Positions 1-6,357 of a stretch of 8,292 nucleotides of DNA are shown here, piece after piece. The notes under the pieces are model-generated. The model saw only the letters and a list, made by a program, of their open reading frames with translations, was not told the DNA's origin and did not search any database. The stretch is taken from contig VBNP01000040.1 in NCBI GenBank assembly GCA_005877965.1, forward strand, positions 1-8,292, read 5' to 3'. The position numbers and the translations under genes are program-made. Numbering within the stretch: the stretch's first letter is position 1; each line of letters starts with the position of its first letter. This DNA is from Gammaproteobacteria bacterium. Lineage in GTDB: Bacteria > Pseudomonadota > Gammaproteobacteria > Steroidobacterales > Steroidobacteraceae.

Positions 1-1
1 G

Positions 2-1099
2 TTCGTGCGCGAGCGTGATCCGACCCGCGAGACCTGGGATGGGCGCCGCGCGGGCCCCGCCGGCGCCGCGCGGGACTACGGAGCGGACGATGCCTTCCCC
101 ATCACCGATATCGACGAGATCCTGCCCGGCTTGCTGGAGAACCGCACCCGCGTGTTCTACACCATGGGGGCATACGCGGATTTCGACCAGCGCGTGCTCG
201 GCTGGGTCAATGCTCTGCGCACCCAGGCGCGCAACGGGCGCCACCCGCCGCAGGAGTTCGTGGCGCTCGATCACGTGCTGCACGACATGCGGCTCTACAA
301 GTCGCGGCACGAGCTCGCGCTGCTGCGCGCTTGCGCGCGCATCGCCGCGCGGGCACACCAGCGGGCGATGCGCTTCTGCCGCCCCGGCGCCACCGAATAC
401 CAGGTGATGGCGGAGCTGCTGCACGAATTCCGGCGCCACAATGCCGACACGGCCTACCACCCGATCGTGGGCGGCGGCCGTAACAGCTGCATCCTTCACT
501 ACCGGGAGAACAACCAGCCGCTCGCCGACGGCGACCTGTTGCTGGTGGATGCAGGTTGCGAGCTGGAGTGCTATGCCTCCGACATCACCCGCACCTTCCC
601 GGTCAACGGTCGCTTCACCCCCGAGCAGCGCGCGGTCTACGAAGTGGTGCTGGAAGCGAACCGGGCGGCGATCGAGCGCGTGCGGCCCGGCAACCACTGG
701 AACGAGCCGCATGAGGCGGCGGTGCGAGTGATCACCCAGGGCCTGGTGAAGCTCAGACTCCTCAAGGGTCGGGTCGCCGCTCTCATTCGCAGTGGCGCCT
801 ACCGGCGCTTCTTCATGCACCGCACGGGTCACTGGCTCGGCCTCGACGTACACGACGTCGGCGACTACAAGGTGGGCGATGAGTGGCGGGTGCTCGAGCC
901 GGGCATGGTGATGACCATCGAGCCGGGGATCTATCTCCCCGCCGGTGCGCGCGGCGTTCCCAGGCGCTTCCGCAATATCGGCATCCGCATCGAAGACGAC
1001 GTGGTGGTGACGCGGCGCGCAGCGGAAGTGCTCACCGCGCGAGCGCCCAAGGACGCCGATCAGATCGAGGCACTCATGGCGCGGGGCGCAGGCGCATGA
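2..1099 (+). CDS. pepP: Xaa-Pro aminopeptidase (aminopeptidase P), 5' end outside the window
   Basis: This is a metallo-aminopeptidase of the M24 (pita-bread) family that removes an N-terminal residue when proline is second; it is expected to be cytosolic. The frame is open from the first full codon, so the true start lies upstream. By comparison with the ~440-residue E. coli enzyme, about 80 N-terminal residues are missing. All five expected metal ligands are visible: Asp in LVDAG (548-550), Asp in ASDITRTFPVNG (581-583), His in TGHWLGLDVHDVG (830-832), Glu in MTIEPG (920-922) and Glu in IRIEDD (992-994). The loop CILHYREN is also typical. The stop overlaps the ubiH start in an ATGA at 1096-1099, which implies translational coupling. 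In E. coli pepP also lies directly before ubiH and ubiI. The end EALMARGAGA matches the family C-terminus, so this side is complete. Confidence 0.95.
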   Translation, partial: FVRERDPTRETWDGRRAGPAGAARDYGADDAFPITDIDEILPGLLENRTRVFYTMGAYADFDQRVLGWVNALRTQARNGRHPPQEFVALDHVLHDMRLYKSRHELALLRACARIAARAHQRAMRFCRPGATEYQVMAELLHEFRRHNADTAYHPIVGGGRNSCILHYRENNQPLADGDLLLVDAGCELECYASDITRTFPVNGRFTPEQRAVYEVVLEANRAAIERVRPGNHWNEPHEAAVRVITQGLVKLRLLKGRVAALIRSGAYRRFFMHRTGHWLGLDVHDVGDYKVGDEWRVLEPGMVMTIEPGIYLPAGARGVPRRFRNIGIRIEDDVVVTRRAAEVLTARAPKDADQIEALMARGAGA

Positions 1100-2343
1100 C
1101 CCGTCCAGCAGCTGTCGCGAAGCCCCTCGAAGTCGACGTGGCCATCGTCGGGGGAGGCATGGTCGGTGCGAGTCTCGCCGTCGGCCTTGCCGGCACGGGC
1201 GTGCGGCTGCTGCTGGTGGAGAGCTCCCGCTTCGGCGCGGCCGAGCAGCCGAGCTTCGATGAGCGCACCACGGCGCTCGGCAACGCCAGCCGCCGCATCT
1301 TCGAGGGCCTTGAGTGCTGGGACGCGATTGCGCCCGGGGCCGCGCCCATCCGCGCCATCCACGTCTCGGAGGCGGGGCGATTCGGATTCGCGCGCCTCAA
1401 CGCCGCCGAGCACGGGATCGAAGCCTTCGGTTACGTCGTCGCCAACCGCAGGGTCGGCGCGGCGCTGTGGGACAAGCTCGCCGCAAGCCCGGGCCTGGTG
1501 CTGCGCGTCCCGGCCCGGGCACAGGACGTCGCGGTCACCGCAGACGCCGTGCGCTTCACAGTGGTGAGCGCAGCCGCAGAGCGCGAGCCGGTCGCGGCGC
1601 GCCTGCTGGTCGCCGCGGACGGTGCGCACTCGCAGATCCGCGCGCTCGCCGGCATCGAAGCGGCCGTGGAGGACTACGATCAGATGGCGGTGGTCGCCAC
1701 CGTGGCGACGGATCGAGCGCACCGGGGCATCGCCTACGAGCGCTTCACGGGCACCGGGGCGCTCGCCGTGCTGCCGCTGCACGACGGCACGGTGGGCGTG
1801 ATCTGGGCCTGCCGGCCGCAGCACGCGAGCGAACTGCTGGCGCTCGATGACGCCGGCTACCTGTCGCGGCTGCAGGCGCAGTTCGGCTGGCGCGCCGGGC
1901 GCTTCGTGCGTGCCGGCCGGCGCGGCTCGTATCCGTTGAAGCTCACACGTGCGCGCGCGACGGTGGCGACGCGCACGGTTCTGATCGGTAACGCCGCCCA
2001 GGCGCTGCACCCGGTCGCGGGCCAGGGATTCAATCTCGGGCTGCGCGATGCCGCCATGCTGGCGGAAGTGCTCGCCAACACCGCAGGCGATGTGGGCTCG
2101 GCCGCGCTGCTGCGCCGTTTCGCGGAGTGGCGCGCGCGCGATCGCGAGGGTGTGGTGCGCTTCACGGACGGTCTGGTGAAGCTGTTCGCCGATTCGCGCC
2201 CCGGGGTGGGCTGGCTGCGCAATCTCGGTTTACTGATGTTCGACCTCGCGCCACCTGCCAAGAGCGCACTCGCACGCGTCAGTCTCGGGTTCGGCGGCCC
2301 GGCGCCGCGGCTCGCGCGTGGCTTGCCGGTGCGCCATGTTTGA
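1096..2343 (+). CDS. ubiH: 2-octaprenyl-6-methoxyphenol hydroxylase (ubiquinone biosynthesis FAD monooxygenase UbiH)
   Basis: This 415-residue class A flavoprotein monooxygenase belongs to the UbiH/COQ6 family. In E. coli the enzyme hydroxylates C1 of the ubiquinone ring precursor in a soluble Ubi complex. Visible motifs are the FAD-binding GGGMVG (residues 19-24), the DG motif AADGAHS (about 173-179), and the third FAD motif written GNAAQALHPVAGQGFNLG (298-315). The Asn-Ala-Ala-Gln there, instead of the usual GDAAH, is also found in E. coli UbiH and separates it from UbiI/UbiF. The segments QFGWRAGRF and SYPLKLT and the late TDGLVKLF also follow E. coli UbiH. The start at 1096 is chosen because the ATGA overlap with pepP puts the FAD motif at the usual distance; an in-frame extension further upstream would run antiparallel to nothing but inside pepP. 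The stop overlaps the ubiI start by 8 bp. Confidence 0.92.
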   Translation: MTRPAAVAKPLEVDVAIVGGGMVGASLAVGLAGTGVRLLLVESSRFGAAEQPSFDERTTALGNASRRIFEGLECWDAIAPGAAPIRAIHVSEAGRFGFARLNAAEHGIEAFGYVVANRRVGAALWDKLAASPGLVLRVPARAQDVAVTADAVRFTVVSAAAEREPVAARLLVAADGAHSQIRALAGIEAAVEDYDQMAVVATVATDRAHRGIAYERFTGTGALAVLPLHDGTVGVIWACRPQHASELLALDDAGYLSRLQAQFGWRAGRFVRAGRRGSYPLKLTRARATVATRTVLIGNAAQALHPVAGQGFNLGLRDAAMLAEVLANTAGDVGSAALLRRFAEWRARDREGVVRFTDGLVKLFADSRPGVGWLRNLGLLMFDLAPPAKSALARVSLGFGGPAPRLARGLPVRHV

Positions 2344-3583
2344 CGTTCTCGTGGTCGGCGGCGGCCCGGTGGGCGCGTGTCTCGGCGCGTTGCTTGCCGG
2401 TGGCGCCTGCGGCGCCCGCGCGCTGTCGATTGCGGTGCTCGAGCCGCGTCCGCCCGCACCGCTCCCCGCCGATGCCGCGCTCGAGGCGCGTGTCGTCGCA
2501 CTGTCGCGCGCCAGCGAGCACCTGCTGCGCAGCGCGGGCGCCTGGCAGGGTATCGCCGGGCCGCGCCTCTCGGCCTACGAGCGCATGCGCATCTGGCATG
2601 AGAGCGTGGCACCGGACAGCGAGGCGGTGCTGGTATTCGATGCCGCGGACGTGGGCGAGCCCAACCTGGGCTACATCGTCGAGAATCGCCTGCTGCAGGG
2701 CGCGCTGCTCGAGGCGTTTACGCGGGCTGGCGGACACCTCGAGCGCGGGCAACTGAGCGCCCTCGAGATCACGGACGCCGGCGTGAACCTCACCACCAAC
2801 GGCCGGGTGCTGAGCGCACGGCTGGTGGTGGGAGCGGACGGCGCGCAATCCACGGTGCGCCGGGCGGCAGGCCTCACCGCCGAGGTTTCCGACTACCGCC
2901 AGACCGCGATCGTCGCGAGCGTGGCGACCGCCCGCTCCCACCAGGCGACCGCGTGGCAGCGCTTCATGAGAGACGGCACGCTCGCGCTGCTGCCACTGGC
3001 CGATGGAACGAGCTCGATCGTGTGGTCTGCAGACGACAATCTGGCTGCGGGGCTCGTGGGCGCCAGCGCGAGCGGGTTCGCACAGCAACTGGATCGCGCC
3101 TCGGATCTTGCGCTCGGCACTACGCGGCTGGTGAGCGAGCGCACGTCCTTCCCCCTGCGCCGCCTCGCTGCGCAACGCTTCGTGGGGCAGCGCGTGGCCC
3201 TGGTGGGCGATGCGGCCCACGTGGTGCATCCGCTGGCCGGACAGGGAGTGAATCTGGGGCTCATGGACGCCGCAGCGCTGGCGCAGCTGGTGCTGGCGGC
3301 CGCGGGCGAACGCGAGGACCCCGGGGCGCTCAGCGTGTTGCGCGCCTACGAGCGCTGGCGCAAGAGCGAGGTCGCGCTCATGAGCACCGCCATCGACGCG
3401 TTCGATCGTCTGCTCGCCCACGGTTCCGGCCCCCTCGCGCGTGTGGCGCAGCGCGGCCTGTCGTGGGTGAATCGCAGTCAGGAGCTGCGGCGCTTCTTCG
3501 TCCGCCGCGCGCTGGGGATGAGCGGGGAGCTGCCGCAGGCGGCGCGCTGGCGGGCGGAGTTCACTAAGTCAGTCGGCATATAG
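2336..3583 (+). CDS. ubiI: 2-octaprenylphenol hydroxylase-type FAD monooxygenase (UbiI/VisC-like)
   Basis: This is a second 415-residue flavoprotein hydroxylase, paralogous to the gene before it. In E. coli UbiI hydroxylates C5 of the ubiquinone ring. The Rossmann FAD motif is GGGPVG (residues 8-13), the DG motif is GADGAQS (about 166-172), and the third motif is GDAAHVVHPLAGQGVNLGLMD (starting at 291), where GDAAH and GVNLGxMDA are typical of UbiI/VisC. ATG at 2336 is preferred over the in-frame GTG at 2318 because it starts two residues before the FAD strand, as in relatives, and overlaps the ubiH stop by 8 bp. No good Shine-Dalgarno sequence precedes it, so translation probably depends on coupling. 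The assignment among UbiI, UbiF and other ring hydroxylases rests on the motif and the pepP-ubiH-ubiI order; regioselectivity cannot be read from sequence. The stop codon lies inside a hairpin. Confidence 0.8.
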   Translation: MFDVLVVGGGPVGACLGALLAGGACGARALSIAVLEPRPPAPLPADAALEARVVALSRASEHLLRSAGAWQGIAGPRLSAYERMRIWHESVAPDSEAVLVFDAADVGEPNLGYIVENRLLQGALLEAFTRAGGHLERGQLSALEITDAGVNLTTNGRVLSARLVVGADGAQSTVRRAAGLTAEVSDYRQTAIVASVATARSHQATAWQRFMRDGTLALLPLADGTSSIVWSADDNLAAGLVGASASGFAQQLDRASDLALGTTRLVSERTSFPLRRLAAQRFVGQRVALVGDAAHVVHPLAGQGVNLGLMDAAALAQLVLAAAGEREDPGALSVLRAYERWRKSEVALMSTAIDAFDRLLAHGSGPLARVAQRGLSWVNRSQELRRFFVRRALGMSGELPQAARWRAEFTKSVGI

Positions 3584-3610
3584 TTAAGCGGTCACTTGAC
3601 TATGCGCCGA
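3573..3610. repeat. Imperfect inverted repeat (stem-loop) across the ubiI stop codon
   Basis: The left arm 3573-3588 (TCGGCATATAGTTAAG) and the right arm 3595-3610 (CTTGACTATGCGCCGA) can pair over 16 positions around the 6-nt loop CGGTCA. Thirteen pairs are Watson-Crick, two are G-T (wobble in RNA) and one is a mismatch. The ubiI stop TAG (3581-3583) lies in the left arm. No T-run follows, so this is not a standard intrinsic terminator. It could be a 3'-end-stabilising hairpin, an attenuator, or a dyad operator for the SDR gene that begins 34 bp later. Confidence 0.6.
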
Positions 3611-3644
3611 TCTATAGTTAGACCCGCGCAGACGAGGAGGATCT

Positions 3645-4448
3645 ATGGCGCAAGGCAAAAGACACGCACTGATCACTGGCAGTTCACGTGGCATCGGAAG
3701 AGGAATTGCGCTGGCGTTGGCAGCGGACAGCGTCAAAATTGCGATTCACTACTACCGGAACGAGTCTGCCGCGAGAGATACGCTCGCACAGGTCCGCAAA
3801 CGTGGCGCGGACGGTGTCCTGGTGCAGGCCGATGTCACGGATCCGGCACAGATCACCGCAATGTTCGGCAAGCTGAAAGCGGAGTTCGGCAAACTCGACG
3901 TCTTCGTTAGTAACGCACGGCCCGAGGTGCCCGAGTTCTTCCGGCCGCCTCTGGAGATCACACTGAAGCAATGGGACGCGGCCTTTGATTCACAGGCCAA
4001 AGCCTTCCTCGTCGGGGTGAGAGAAGCGCTGCCGCTCATGGGTGACGGAGGTAGAATCTTCGCGATCACCTACGCCGAGGGAAGCCGCACCGGGGGGTTG
4101 CAGCCGTGGGTCGGTATGGGTTCAGCAAAGGCGGCTATGGAGTCACTGGTCCGATACTTCGCCGTCGCAGTCGCGAAGCGCGGTATCACAGTGAATGCGC
4201 TCAGCCCCGGATGGACAGAGGACAGCGTTCTGAACACGTTGCCGGAACAAGCGCAAGACCTTATCCGGAATTGGCACGCCAGTGGGTGGACTCCGATGGG
4301 CCGCCTTGGGACGCCCGAGGACATCGGGAATGTCGTCGCGCTCTTCTGTTCAGACAAGGCTCGCTGGATCACGGGACAGGTGATTTATGTGGACGGTGGC
4401 GCGTCACTGATGAACCCAGAGGTCCCTCCTGAAATCCAGATCGGATAG
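3645..4448 (+). CDS. Short-chain dehydrogenase/reductase, enoyl-ACP-reductase-like (FabL/FabI-like), substrate unknown
   Basis: This 267-residue SDR has a Rossmann fold. The NAD(P)-binding motif TGSSRGIG is at residues 11-18, and the Arg suggests NADPH. The order of motifs (LDVFVSNA, GSAKAAMESLVRYFAVAVAKRGITVNALSPG, ITGQVIYVDGG at about 242-252) resembles the FabL/FabI enoyl-reductase branch more than ordinary ketoreductases. The active site is odd: the catalytic Lys is K162, but the expected Tyr seven residues before it (Y-x6-K) is Trp155; Tyr143 lies further upstream in AITYAEG. The NNAG motif reads SNAR (89-92). It may therefore be a divergent enzyme or a non-catalytic relative. ATG at 3645 is preceded by AGGAGG (3635-3640) at 4 nt. 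Base composition is lower than its neighbours, and AAA, AGA and GGA codons occur near the start. Both point to recent acquisition. Substrate and pathway cannot be assigned. Confidence 0.85.
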   Translation: MAQGKRHALITGSSRGIGRGIALALAADSVKIAIHYYRNESAARDTLAQVRKRGADGVLVQADVTDPAQITAMFGKLKAEFGKLDVFVSNARPEVPEFFRPPLEITLKQWDAAFDSQAKAFLVGVREALPLMGDGGRIFAITYAEGSRTGGLQPWVGMGSAKAAMESLVRYFAVAVAKRGITVNALSPGWTEDSVLNTLPEQAQDLIRNWHASGWTPMGRLGTPEDIGNVVALFCSDKARWITGQVIYVDGGASLMNPEVPPEIQIG

Positions 4449-4558
4449 CCCCGACGTCGGTTGGGCTTAGTCGCAACCCTCGAACCCCAGGCTCTTCGCT
4501 TGCTGGACCAATGGATTGCGCAGCGACGCAGCCTGTGGCAGCGCTCACTTGCAGCCAA
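4447..4558. other. Gap between convergent SDR and dehydratase genes, with a palindrome
   Basis: This ~110-bp stretch between two convergent genes shows no credible coding sequence. It opens with a perfect 10-bp palindrome CCGACGTCGG (4451-4460), lying inside a second possible stem, AGCCC (4447-4451) with GGGCT (4463-4467). Neither stem is followed by a T-run on either strand, so no classic terminator is evident for either gene. Near its right end is AGCGCTCACTTG (4540-4551), which matches AGCGGTCACTTG upstream of the SDR gene (3587-3598) at 11 of 12 positions. Confidence 0.4.
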
Positions 4559-4897
4559 TTAAACAATCGGGATCAGGTCCACCTTGGCGGCGCACACGAA
4601 GTCGTTCTCCGACAGCCCGCGGATCGCGTGCGTGGTGAAGGTGACGCGGCAGTAGTTGTAGCCGACCTCGAGGTCCGGGTGGTGATCCTCGATGTTGGCG
4701 ATATGCGCCAGCGCGTTGACGAAACTCATGGTGCGGTAGAAGTCCCTGAAACCGAACTCGCGCCGGATGGCGTGCGCGTTTTCAGTCAGTACCCACGCGC
4801 TGGAGAGCTGCCCGAGCAGCTGCTGTGCCTGGGTGTGCGTCAGCGGCGCGGTTCCGCCCTCGCAGGGCTTGCATTTGCGCGCGGCGAGTTCGCTCAT
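4559..4897 (-). CDS. phhB: 4a-hydroxytetrahydrobiopterin dehydratase (pterin-4a-carbinolamine dehydratase)
   Basis: This 112-residue protein is full length for the family. The enzyme dehydrates the 4a-hydroxy-pterin formed by aromatic amino acid hydroxylases, regenerating the dihydropterin cofactor in the cytosol. The family signature is complete: EDHHPD (residues 70-75, with H72 and H73), an aromatic Tyr80, TTHAIRGLSENDF with His90 and Asp99, and then AAKVD. The N-terminal CKPCEGG (Cys9 and Cys12) is a CxxC seen in other bacterial members, such as the Pseudomonas PhhB type. The start ATG (4895-4897, minus strand) overlaps the ispG stop by 4 bp, so the two are likely co-transcribed and translationally coupled. 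No phenylalanine hydroxylase gene is in the window, so the pterin substrate and partner are open. The symbol follows the Pseudomonas usage; the family call is firm. Confidence 0.92.
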   Translation of the reverse strand: MSELAARKCKPCEGGTAPLTHTQAQQLLGQLSSAWVLTENAHAIRREFGFRDFYRTMSFVNALAHIANIEDHHPDLEVGYNYCRVTFTTHAIRGLSENDFVCAAKVDLIPIV

Positions 4898-6120
4898 GCC
4901 TCACCCGAGCGCGCATAGCGGCGCGCCACGTACTGTTCGACGATTTCCTGGAACTCTTCGGCGATGCGCTCGCCCTTGAGGGTGACGGTCTTCTCGCCGT
5001 CCACGTACACCGGCGCCACCGGGCGCTCGCCGGTGCCTGGCAGACTGATGCCGATGTTGGCATGTTTGCTCTCGCCCGGCCCGTTCACCACGCAGCCCAT
5101 CACGGCGACCGTCATGTCCTCGACCCCGGCGTACTCGCGCCGCCAGTGTGGCATGCGCGAGCGGATGTGCGACTGGATGCGTGCGGCAAGCTCCTGGAAG
5201 AAGCTGCTGGTGGTACGGCCGCAGCCCGGACACGCCACGACCAGCGGCGCGAACGCGCGCAGCCCCATGGTCTGCAGGATCTCCTGCGCCACGACGACTT
5301 CCTGAGTGCGGTCCCCGCCGGGGTCGGGTGTCAGGGACGCGCGGATGGTGTCGCCGATGCCTTCCTGCAGCAGCACCGCCATGCCCGCGGTGGACGCCAC
5401 GATGCCCTTGGAACCCATGCCGGCCTCGGTGAGACCCAGGTGCAGCGGGTAGTCGCAGCGCCCCGCAAGCTCGCGGTAGATGGCGATCAGGTCCTGCACG
5501 CCGCTCACCTTGGCCGAGAGAATGATGCGGTCGTGCGCCAGGCCCAGCTCCTCGGCGCGCCGGGCGCTGCCGAGCGCCGACAGCGCCACGGCGTTGCGCG
5601 TGACTTCCTGCGCCGTCAGCGGCTTCGGGCGCGCGGAGTTTTCGTCCATCAGCCGCGTCAACAGGTCGGTATCCAGACTTCCCCAGTTCACGCCGATGCG
5701 CACCGGCTTGTCATAACGGCAGGCGGCCTCGATCATTTCCGCGAACTGCGGGTCGCGCTTGGCTCCCCGCCCGACGTTGCCCGGGTTGATGCGGTATTTG
5801 GCGAGCGCGGCGGCGCAGTCCGGGTGCTCGCGCAGAAGCTTGTGGCCGTTGAAGTGGAAGTCACCGATCAGCGGCACGCCGACGCCGGCGCGCTCGAGCC
5901 GCTCGCGGATGGGCGCGACCGCCGCGGCGGCTTCGCTGGTGTTAACCGTAATGCGCACCAGCTCGGAGCCTGCGCTCACCAGGGCCTGCACCTGCCGGGC
6001 CGTGCCCTCGGCATCCGCGGTGTCGGTATTGGTCATCGACTGAACCACGATGGGCGCGCCGCCGCCGACGCGGATGGCGCCGATGGACACCTGCACGGAA
6101 GAACGACGGGTGATGCTCAT
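4894..6120 (-). CDS. ispG: 4-hydroxy-3-methylbut-2-en-1-yl diphosphate synthase (IspG/GcpE)
   Basis: IspG is the [4Fe-4S] enzyme of the MEP pathway that reductively opens MEcPP to HMBPP, the second-last step to isoprenoid units. The 408-residue protein begins with RRSSVQVSIGAIRVGGGAPI and VQSMTNTDT, typical of the TIM-barrel domain. Its cluster ligands are in ACPGCGR (Cys297, Cys300) and MGCVVNGPGE (Cys343, with Glu350 as the likely fourth ligand). LTEAG and SLTPDPGGDRTQEV (within residues 230-275) are also family features. It is longer than the ~372-residue E. coli protein, as in several other proteobacterial IspGs. ATG at 6118-6120 fits the N-terminus of homologues. The sequence before it has no clear Shine-Dalgarno motif. 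The gene is transcribed away from gcvT and overlaps the dehydratase downstream. Its product supplies isoprenoids also needed for the ubiquinone tail, but that link to the ubi genes is only inference. Confidence 0.96.
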   Translation of the reverse strand: MSITRRSSVQVSIGAIRVGGGAPIVVQSMTNTDTADAEGTARQVQALVSAGSELVRITVNTSEAAAAVAPIRERLERAGVGVPLIGDFHFNGHKLLREHPDCAAALAKYRINPGNVGRGAKRDPQFAEMIEAACRYDKPVRIGVNWGSLDTDLLTRLMDENSARPKPLTAQEVTRNAVALSALGSARRAEELGLAHDRIILSAKVSGVQDLIAIYRELAGRCDYPLHLGLTEAGMGSKGIVASTAGMAVLLQEGIGDTIRASLTPDPGGDRTQEVVVAQEILQTMGLRAFAPLVVACPGCGRTTSSFFQELAARIQSHIRSRMPHWRREYAGVEDMTVAVMGCVVNGPGESKHANIGISLPGTGERPVAPVYVDGEKTVTLKGERIAEEFQEIVEQYVARRYARSGEA

Positions 6121-6130
6121 GGGGGTGCGG

Positions 6131-6139
6131 TGCTATCAT
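6131..6139 (+). promoter_or_regulatory. Candidate extended -10 promoter for the glycine riboswitch and gcv operon
   Basis: TGCTATCAT is a TGn extended -10 element with 5 of 6 matches to TATAAT. It would start transcription near 6146, about 10 nt before the first riboswitch stem. No good -35 is found at 16-18 bp upstream, which an extended -10 can tolerate. It lies just outside the ispG start codon. Position and motif fit, but this is a visual call. Confidence 0.5.
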
Positions 6140-6140
6140 A
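6135..6140 (-). promoter_or_regulatory. Candidate -10 element for ispG, overlapping the gcv promoter
   Basis: On the minus strand the sequence reads TATGAT, 5 of 6 to consensus, with no convincing -35 element (GATCAG at 17 bp). A start about 7 nt downstream would give an ispG leader of only about 8 nt. It shares bases with the opposing gcv -10 element, so both promoters could not be occupied at once. The true ispG promoter may instead lie further right, within the riboswitch region. Confidence 0.35.
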
Positions 6141-6155
6141 CGCAAGCCCGAATCA

Positions 6156-6357
6156 GTCTGATCGGAGAGAGTCCGGCGCGAGCCGGAACGCCGAAGGCGC
6201 AAGTTCCGCCCGGAAACGCTCAGGCACAAGAACGGCAGACGGCGGACCTGCACGCTTCCGCGGGGCTTCTGGAGAGCGGTGGATTCGCATTGTTTCCACC
6301 CACCGAAGGGGAGCGGCGCTTACCGAGCGCCTGATCTCTCAGGTCACAGGACAGAAG
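6156..6357 (+). promoter_or_regulatory. Tandem glycine riboswitch in the gcvT leader
   Basis: Two glycine aptamers in series precede gcvT. Aptamer 1 has P1 GTCTG (6156-6160) with CAGAC (6236-6240), the conserved GGAGAGAG (6164-6171), a hairpin CCGGC-GCGA-GCCGG (6173-6186), then GCCGAAGGCGCAAG (6190-6203) and GCTCAGGCACAAG (6218-6230). Aptamer 2 has P1 CTTCTG (6266-6271) with CAGAAG (6352-6357), GGAGAGC, a GGTGGA/TCCACC hairpin (6278-6283 with 6295-6300), CACCGAAGGGGAGC, a GGCGCT/AGCGCC hairpin (6315-6320 with 6326-6331) and CTCTCAGGTCACAGGACAG. These match the family consensus (GGAGAG, CCGAAGG, CTCAGG, GGACAGA). Known members turn on glycine cleavage genes when glycine is high. Neighbours and the adjoining terminator fit this role. 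Confidence 0.93.

Noticed and set aside
2279..3421. Long minus-strand frame opposite ubiI
   Set aside because: It shows no recognisable family features, lies fully opposite a conserved gene, and its composition is that of a mirrored GC-rich frame.
1096..3583. ubiH and ubiI, both exactly 415 residues, as a recent tandem duplication
   Set aside because: Their sequences and third FAD motifs differ clearly (GNAAQ versus GDAAH), and both types are already separate in E. coli, so the equal length is a coincidence.
3596..3618. TTGACT (3596-3601) with TATAGT (3613-3618) as a standard promoter for the SDR gene
   Set aside because: The spacing is only 11 bp, far from the usual 16-18, and no better-spaced partner was found for either hexamer. 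A promoter there remains possible but is not shown.
4472..4500. A tRNA-like T-loop (GGTTCGA on the minus strand) in the gap before the dehydratase
   Set aside because: The flanking bases do not form a T-stem and no acceptor, D or anticodon arm is present, so it is neither a tRNA nor a clear tRNA fragment.
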